DNA of 10,693 bases from Novosphingobium sp. UBA1948 (GTDB lineage: Bacteria > Pseudomonadota > Alphaproteobacteria > Sphingomonadales > Sphingomonadaceae), in assembly GCA_002336765.1 (NCBI GenBank), contig DDES01000230.1, positions 324 to 11,016 of the forward strand. The letters run 5' to 3'. Shown piece after piece: positions 7,016-10,693 of this stretch. The notes beneath the pieces are model-generated. The model was not told the DNA's origin and ran no database searches. It saw only the letters and a program-made list of their open reading frames with translations. Every line of letters starts with the position of its first letter. The stretch's first letter is position 1. A program made the position numbers and the translations under genes.

Positions 7016-7026
7016 CGCAGTGACGG

Positions 7027-8295
7027 TCAAGCCGCCGATTTCACCGCAGCATGCAGCTCCTCGGGCAGAGGCACCACATCTTTCCAGTGCTGCGTATCGG
7101 GGTACAGGAAGGTTTCGGCGGTCACCTTCGACCAGTCGATGTCGCCCTGCGGCGTGCCTTCCACCGTGCCGTTGTCAGCCAGCGTACGCGCGGCCTTCAA
7201 CAGCGCGCGGCGCCAGCCCACCACAGCCATGTCGGTGCGGCCAAGATGCTCCTTGGTACGGTCGGCGATCGGCCCCATCGTCTCGCTCACGGCGTGATCC
7301 TGCACCGCGATGCCGACGATGCCCGACATATTGGTGGTGCGCATCATCCCGCGGTCCTGGTTGTACCAGTTGCGGATGTTGACATGCTTGATAAAATTCT
7401 CGTCGTGATAGGTGCCCGCCTCGTCGATGCGGTGCTGACGCTCGATGACCTGTGTGGGGTCATAGAAGAACTGCACATGCCAGGTCGACACGTCATCGCG
7501 CGGCACAAAGGCGTTAATCAGGCGGCGATGGCGACGATGCGCCGGAGCCTTTTCGCCATCGGGCGGAATGAACGTGTAGAAGGGCAGCGGAATCTGGGTC
7601 ACACGACCGTGGTTGAGTTCACCATCCTTGCGCACTGCGCAATAGCGCAGGCCATAGCTGGTCTGTTCGACCTCGAGCTTGGGACGCAGATCCTTCTCGT
7701 GCGGCCATTTGGCCTCATGCCCCCACGGGCTTTCACGGTGCAGCACACCGGCATGGGCCGAATCAATCGCGCCTTCGATCGACTGGGCATAGTTGCATTC
7801 GTAAATGACCTTGAAGGCCTCGCAATGGCCCTCGGGCATGTCGAACCACGGGAAATGCGGAAATTCGGGGACGGTCTCTTTGGGTCCCATGTAGGTCCAG
7901 ATCATGCCGCCCGCCGAACGCACCGGATAGGCCTTGACCCGCATCGCCTTGGCCAGCGTCGAACCCTCGGGCTCGGCCGGTGTGTCGGTGCACTGGCCAT
8001 TGACGTCGAATTTCCAGCCGTGGAACAGGCAGCGCAGCCCGCACTCCCCGTTCACACCCAGCGCCAGCGAGGTGCCGCGGTGCGGGCAACGCTCGTCAAG
8101 CAGACCAACCCGCCCTTCGGTGTCACGGAAAGCGACCAGATCCTCGCCCAGCAGGCGAATCCGCACCGGCTTGCCATCGTTTTCCGGCAGTTCCGATTCG
8201 AGCACCGCCGGAATCCAGAAACGTCGCATATATTCGCCCATCACCGTGCCCGGGCCAACCCGGGTCAGAGCCTCATTGTCCGCTTGAGATAGCAT
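7027..8295 (-). CDS. Rieske non-haem iron oxygenase, alpha subunit (phthalate dioxygenase / O-demethylase type)
   Basis: This encodes 422 aa from ATG 8295; AGGAGG sits 6 nt upstream, whereas a GTG at 8301 would touch it. The N-terminus LTRVGPGTVMGEYMRRFW is typical of the phthalate 4,5-dioxygenase and LigX-like branch. The [2Fe-2S] Rieske centre is CPH...CLFH (C70, H72, C89, H92). The mononuclear iron site is EGAIDSAHAGVLH, with bridging D178 and ligands H181 and H186. Such enzymes cis-dihydroxylate, monooxygenate or O-demethylate aromatic acids and need electrons from a reductase or ferredoxin, neither of which is in the window. The single-component size and lack of a beta-subunit gene fit homo-oligomeric members of this branch. 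It is probably the upper-pathway oxygenase of the cluster. Confidence 0.93.
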   Translation of the reverse strand: MLSQADNEALTRVGPGTVMGEYMRRFWIPAVLESELPENDGKPVRIRLLGEDLVAFRDTEGRVGLLDERCPHRGTSLALGVNGECGLRCLFHGWKFDVNGQCTDTPAEPEGSTLAKAMRVKAYPVRSAGGMIWTYMGPKETVPEFPHFPWFDMPEGHCEAFKVIYECNYAQSIEGAIDSAHAGVLHRESPWGHEAKWPHEKDLRPKLEVEQTSYGLRYCAVRKDGELNHGRVTQIPLPFYTFIPPDGEKAPAHRRHRRLINAFVPRDDVSTWHVQFFYDPTQVIERQHRIDEAGTYHDENFIKHVNIRNWYNQDRGMMRTTNMSGIVGIAVQDHAVSETMGPIADRTKEHLGRTDMAVVGWRRALLKAARTLADNGTVEGTPQGDIDWSKVTAETFLYPDTQHWKDVVPLPEELHAAVKSAA

Positions 8296-8308
8296 CGCCA
8301 CCCTCCTA

Positions 8309-8337
8309 TTGTTAGTCGATCATTTATTCACTATAGC
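8309..8337 (+). promoter_or_regulatory. Candidate sigma-70-type promoter for the small rightward gene
   Basis: TTGTTA (8309-8314), a 17-nt spacer and TATAGC (8332-8337) make a moderate rightward promoter. Predicted initiation near 8344 leaves a leader of about 37 nt before the GTG at 8381. Its -10 element overlaps that of the opposing Rieske promoter. Confidence 0.4.
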
Positions 8338-8358
8338 AGTGACTCACCGGCTTGTCAC
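8330..8358 (-). promoter_or_regulatory. Sigma-70-type promoter of the Rieske gene
   Basis: Read leftward, GTGACA (8358-8353), a 17-nt spacer and TATAGT (8335-8330) match the -35 and -10 consensus at five of six positions each. Transcription would begin near 8323, about 28 nt before the Rieske ATG. A small inverted repeat TCACT/AGTGA (8328-8332 and 8338-8342) encloses the -10 region and might be a regulator site. Confidence 0.55.
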
Positions 8359-8380
8359 GGCGCAATGAAGGACTTTTTTG

Positions 8381-8671
8381 GTGCTCGACGAAATCCACGA
8401 TATCGATGATTGGTCCCAGATCACGATCTGGGCGCTGATCGACCGCATCCAACGCTCTGAAGGGTTTTCCCATTGTATTTACAGGGAAACAGAGCTTGAT
8501 GAACTGTGGCGTATTCTTGACATCGCCTCGGCCACAGCCCAGCGCGAGGGAGATGGCGGGGCCGACCGCCTGTTGCAGCTCAAGGCGGTGGCGGTGCAGG
8601 CGCATGACCTGATCGGAATTGAAGGCAATCTTGCAGGCGCAGCCGATGTTCTGCGCGAGGGATTCCGCTGA
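8381..8671 (+). CDS. Small hypothetical protein, unrecognised
   Basis: This encodes 96 aa from GTG 8381, with GAAGGA 8 nt upstream; TTG 8378 is also possible and a stop lies in frame just before. Codon use looks coding (mostly G/C third positions), favouring this strand over the overlapping leftward frame. The protein is acidic, soluble and predicted mostly helical. It starts LDEIHDIDDWSQITIWALID and has a helix-rich C-terminal half containing LLQLKAVAVQAHDLIG. No catalytic, DNA-binding or export motif is visible, and I do not recognise the family. It is divergent from the Rieske gene with overlapping promoters and convergent with the YciI gene. It could be a small accessory or regulatory partner; no function is claimed. 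Confidence 0.65.
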   Translation: MLDEIHDIDDWSQITIWALIDRIQRSEGFSHCIYRETELDELWRILDIASATAQREGDGGADRLLQLKAVAVQAHDLIGIEGNLAGAADVLREGFR

Positions 8672-8701
8672 GACCTTGCAGGTTGAAGCCTGCTGTAAAG
8701 A

Positions 8702-8729
8702 CAGGGCGCGCCCCTTCGGACGCGCCCTG
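8702..8729. terminator. Bidirectional terminator hairpin with UUCG tip
   Basis: CAGGGCGCG (8702-8710) pairs perfectly with CGCGCCCTG (8721-8729). The 10-nt loop contains C-TTCG-G (8714-8719), a very stable tetraloop type. It lies between the convergent small gene (ends 8671) and the YciI gene (ends 8753), fitting a shared terminator, with no long T-run on either side. Confidence 0.7.
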
Positions 8730-8752
8730 CACCTTGCCAAACCCTTGCCGGC

Positions 8753-9049
8753 TCAGCCCAGATGTTCGGGCGCCATCATCGCCACCCGCATCGGCGTGAT
8801 CGAACGCACATCGAGCACGCCCGCGCCAACATAGGGATCATCGCCCGCCAGCGCGCTGGCCGCCGCCGCGTCATCCGCCTTGACGATGATGACGCTGCCC
8901 GCGCCCTGCCCCGCGTCATCGAGCAAGGGGCCTGCCAGCACCAGTGCCGTGCCCAGCCCCTTGCGATAGGCAATATGCTGCGGACGCAATGGCTCGCGCA
9001 GATCTGCCGCGCCCGATTGGTCATACAATACCAGAAACAATTGGCTCAT
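8753..9049 (-). CDS. YciI-family protein
   Basis: This encodes 98 aa from ATG 9049, only 3 nt after the preceding aldolase-fold gene's stop, so it is translationally linked to it. It shows the ferredoxin-like YciI fold: an opening strand QLFLVLYD, the conserved active-site His in RPQHIAY (H24), VLAGPLLDD, GSVIIVKADD and the conserved acidic GDDPY (D70/D71). The ending DVRSITPMRV is typical. YciI proteins resemble muconolactone isomerase in fold. Some act as small dehalogenases or isomerases in aromatic catabolism, and many have no known role. As the last gene of the RraA-fold operon, it probably isomerises or handles a ring-cleavage-derived intermediate. Confidence 0.85.
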   Translation of the reverse strand: MSQLFLVLYDQSGAADLREPLRPQHIAYRKGLGTALVLAGPLLDDAGQGAGSVIIVKADDAAAASALAGDDPYVGAGVLDVRSITPMRVAMMAPEHLG

Positions 9050-9052
9050 GGC

Positions 9053-9712
9053 TCACCCCAATTTGTAGATGTCGAGTGTTGTCTCGCCCTGCATCAGGCG
9101 TTCACAGATGGCGATTTCGTCGGCATCGCGCCGGTGCGATTTCTCCACCACTTCGACGGCGCGCGCGCGCGGCACGACCACCACACCGTCATTGTCGCCC
9201 ACCACCAGATCGCCCGGCTCAACGTTCAATCCGTCAAAGCGCAAGCTGCGGTTGACCGCGCCATAGGCATCGCGGTCCTTGGTGGTGCCGCGGATGCACA
9301 GGCCGCGCGCGAAGACCGGAAAGCCGACTTCGCCCAGCAAGGTGAAATCACGCACGCCGCCATCGATCACCAGCCCGCCCAGATGGCGCGCCTTGGCGGC
9401 GGTAGACATGACCTCGCCCCAATAGCCATGCTCATAGGCGCCCTCGGTATGCACCACCAGCACATCGCCCGGTTGCGCGGCATAGATGGCGTAATGCAGC
9501 CAGAGATTGTCACCGGGCGGCGCATGCACCGTCACCGCCGGACCGCAAACGCGGAAATGCGGATGCACCGGTTTGATCGCGGGGGGCATAACCCCGATCT
9601 TGCCGCCTGCCTCGTGAATCGTGGCGGTGGACAGGCCCTGTGCCCGCGCCACCACATCGGGCGCCACACGTTCGAAGCCATCGGTGATGATGGCGGCCTT
9701 GCGGTCAGTCAT
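9053..9712 (-). CDS. RraA-fold aldolase, HMG/CHA aldolase (LigK/ProA)-like
   Basis: This encodes 219 aa from ATG 9712, overlapping the preceding gene's stop by 8 nt (ATGACTGA), a sign of translational coupling. It looks like a class II pyruvate aldolase of the 4-hydroxy-4-methyl-2-oxoglutarate / 4-carboxy-4-hydroxy-2-oxoadipate group, which releases pyruvate (plus oxaloacetate) at the end of protocatechuate and gallate 4,5-cleavage. The key segment VIDGGVRD supplies the catalytic Arg-Asp pair (R121, D122). GYWGE (E100) and GDLVVGDNDGVVVVP complete the metal and substrate site. Of the three RraA-fold genes here, this is the most LigK-like. RNase E inhibition (true RraA) is unlikely given the catabolic context. 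Activity on a different hydroxy-oxo acid is possible. Confidence 0.85.
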   Translation of the reverse strand: MTDRKAAIITDGFERVAPDVVARAQGLSTATIHEAGGKIGVMPPAIKPVHPHFRVCGPAVTVHAPPGDNLWLHYAIYAAQPGDVLVVHTEGAYEHGYWGEVMSTAAKARHLGGLVIDGGVRDFTLLGEVGFPVFARGLCIRGTTKDRDAYGAVNRSLRFDGLNVEPGDLVVGDNDGVVVVPRARAVEVVEKSHRRDADEIAICERLMQGETTLDIYKLG

Positions 9713-10364
9713 GCTGCCTCGTCTGCAAGTGGTGATAGTTGAACTGGCGCCGCGCCTCGACCAGCGACATCCCGCCGCGCACCGCCATGCGGATGCTTTC
9801 CTCGGCCTCGTGGATGCGCTCCGCCTCGGCCAGCACACGCTCCTCATGCTCCTGCGGGATCACCAGCACACCATCGGCATCGGCCCGCATGATATCGCCG
9901 GGGCAAACCCGCGCGCCACCGATGTCCACCGGGCAATTCATCTGTTCGACCTGAACACGATCCTTGCCGGTGCGCATCCAGTTGCCGCGACTGAACACGG
10001 GATAGCCAAGCTGGCGGCACAGCGCGACATCGCGGTTGATGCCATTGATCACCGTGCCGGCCAGTTTGCGGCGATGGGCGATCTCGGTCAGAATATCGCC
10101 CCAGATCGTGGCATCATCACGCCCGCGATTGTCGATCACCATCACATGGCCCTCGGGCACATCATCGATGAAATCGCCCACGGTGCCGGGCGGATTGGCC
10201 GCCGCACCGCACAGCATGGTATAGGCACGCCCCGCAAAGGCGAAAGAAGGATCGCGCCCCGTGATCTGGTAACACTGGCCCGCAATGCCGAGCTTGTCGA
10301 GCGCGTCGCTGATCGTCGCGGTATCCAGTCTGGAGGCCCGTTCGACGTTGGTATCTCCCGCCAT
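9705..10364 (-). CDS. RraA-family protein, second paralogue
   Basis: This encodes 219 aa from ATG 10364, which shares one base with the stop of the gene before it (TAATG). It has the RraA/HMG-aldolase fold with VINGINRDV (R111, D112) as the catalytic pair, ATIWGDI preceding it, and GDIMRADADGVLVIP near the end. It differs from its neighbour at many positions, for example GINRD instead of GGVRD, and carries a longer C-terminal helix with an AEESIRMAVRGG segment. The GDFIDDVPEG and VMVIDNRG strands are typical of aldolase-type RraA relatives in catabolic operons. Proposed role: an aldolase or oxaloacetate-decarboxylase-like lyase, perhaps forming a mixed oligomer with its neighbours. Substrate is unknown. 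Confidence 0.82.
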   Translation of the reverse strand: MAGDTNVERASRLDTATISDALDKLGIAGQCYQITGRDPSFAFAGRAYTMLCGAAANPPGTVGDFIDDVPEGHVMVIDNRGRDDATIWGDILTEIAHRRKLAGTVINGINRDVALCRQLGYPVFSRGNWMRTGKDRVQVEQMNCPVDIGGARVCPGDIMRADADGVLVIPQEHEERVLAEAERIHEAEESIRMAVRGGMSLVEARRQFNYHHLQTRQHD

Positions 10365-10693
10365 TATTTCTGCCCTTCCTGCAACATATGTTCGTAATTG
10401 CCGCCCATCACCTGACTGATCGGCACGCCGGAGCGGATCGCCGCCGCCATCGCCGCCTCGCGCGCGATGATCGCCTCGGCGGTTTGCAGCACAGCCTCGA
10501 CATGATCGGGCGCTATGAAGATCGCCGCGCTGTTGTCGGCCACCACATAGTCCCCCGCGTTGACCGTCACCGATCCGATCCGCACCGGACCATTGGTTTC
10601 CTTTTCCACCACGCGGCCGCGCGCGGTATAGGCGGTCACCCGATTGGTGAAGATCGGGAAGCCATAGCCGCGCGCCTCGTCGATATCGCGCAC
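10364..10693 (-). CDS. RraA-family protein, third paralogue, C-terminal part (5' end outside window)
   Basis: The frame is open to the right edge, giving the last 109 residues; the true start lies beyond 10693. The first visible residues are VRD, the catalytic Arg-Asp of the RraA/HMG-aldolase fold, followed by YGFPIFTNRVTAYTARGRV and the closing site element GDYVVADNSAAIFI. In this last motif the usual Asp-Gly-Val is Asn-Ser-Ala-Ala, a divergence from the two paralogues. The C-terminal tail SGVPISQVMGG is family-typical. Its stop overlaps the next start by one base, so the three genes are expressed together. It is probably a lyase or aldolase on a related substrate, or a non-identical subunit. 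Confidence 0.8.
   Translation of the reverse strand: MRDIDEARGYGFPIFTNRVTAYTARGRVVEKETNGPVRIGSVTVNAGDYVVADNSAAIFIAPDHVEAVLQTAEAIIAREAAMAAAIRSGVPISQVMGGNYEHMLQEGQK

Noticed and set aside
7051..8292. 413-codon open frame on the + strand opposite the Rieske gene
   Set aside because: Its translation is Arg/His/Ala-rich with no domain, and the opposite strand holds a textbook Rieske oxygenase with both metal sites. Long antisense frames are common in GC-rich coding DNA.
8324..8740. 138-codon leftward frame across the small-gene region
   Set aside because: It lacks a convincing ribosome site, would run through the terminator hairpin and over the Rieske promoter, and has poorer coding character than the rightward frame at 8381-8671.
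9053..10693. RNase E inhibitor (true RraA) function for the three RraA-fold genes
   Set aside because: They carry the aldolase-type Arg-Asp site, are triplicated, and sit in a catabolic operon with a YciI gene; true RraA is a single housekeeping gene of gammaproteobacteria.
1..10693. Mobile element, CRISPR array, tRNA/rRNA or phage-defence system
   Set aside because: I saw no transposase or integrase, no regularly spaced direct repeats, no terminal inverted repeats and no cloverleaf-like sequence; the identifiable products are metabolic.

Overview
This window is GC-rich DNA from a bacterium. Protein style and gene content suggest an alphaproteobacterium of the Sphingomonadales (Novosphingobium/Sphingobium type); that placement is an inference from family resemblance, not a search result. 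It is a dense catabolic region with thirteen recognisable coding sequences plus one small unknown gene. I see no RNA genes, transposases, CRISPR arrays, integrases, regulators or transporters.

Layout. The left edge (2-274, +) holds the C-terminal end of a MaoC/HTD2-type acyl-CoA hydratase. It converges on a leftward gene group (293-4598, -). In transcription order this group is an Asp-box (BNR) beta-propeller protein, a COG3618-type amidohydrolase, a LigW-like amidohydrolase/decarboxylase and a medium-chain zinc dehydrogenase. Further right is a third amidohydrolase (4724-5527, -), divergent from an alpha/beta hydrolase (5642-6346, +), with a perfect 9-bp inverted repeat between them. Next come a Rieske oxygenase alpha subunit and a short haem-binding lipoprotein (8295 to 6407, -). 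The Rieske gene is divergent from a 96-aa unknown protein (8381-8671, +), and the two appear to have overlapping promoters. The right end (8753-10693, -) is a tightly overlapped operon of three RraA/HMG-aldolase-fold genes followed by a YciI-family gene. Strong hairpins separate the convergent pairs at 259-300, 6348-6386 and 8702-8729.

Working together. The mix of families is a Rieske oxygenase, three amidohydrolase-fold enzymes (one resembling 5-carboxyvanillate decarboxylase), RraA-type aldolases, an alpha/beta hydrolase, a dehydrogenase and an acyl-CoA hydratase. It recalls the lignin-aromatic pathways of sphingomonads (dehydrodivanillate and protocatechuate 4,5-cleavage), where LigX, LigW, LigY, LigI, LigJ and LigK come from the same superfamilies. 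However, no ring-cleavage dioxygenase and no ferredoxin or reductase for the Rieske enzyme lies in the window, and the paralogue set (three amidohydrolases, three RraA-fold proteins) does not match a pathway I know. The most economical reading is an uncharacterised catabolic cluster for a carboxylated aromatic or related compound. Its substrate cannot be named from sequence alone.
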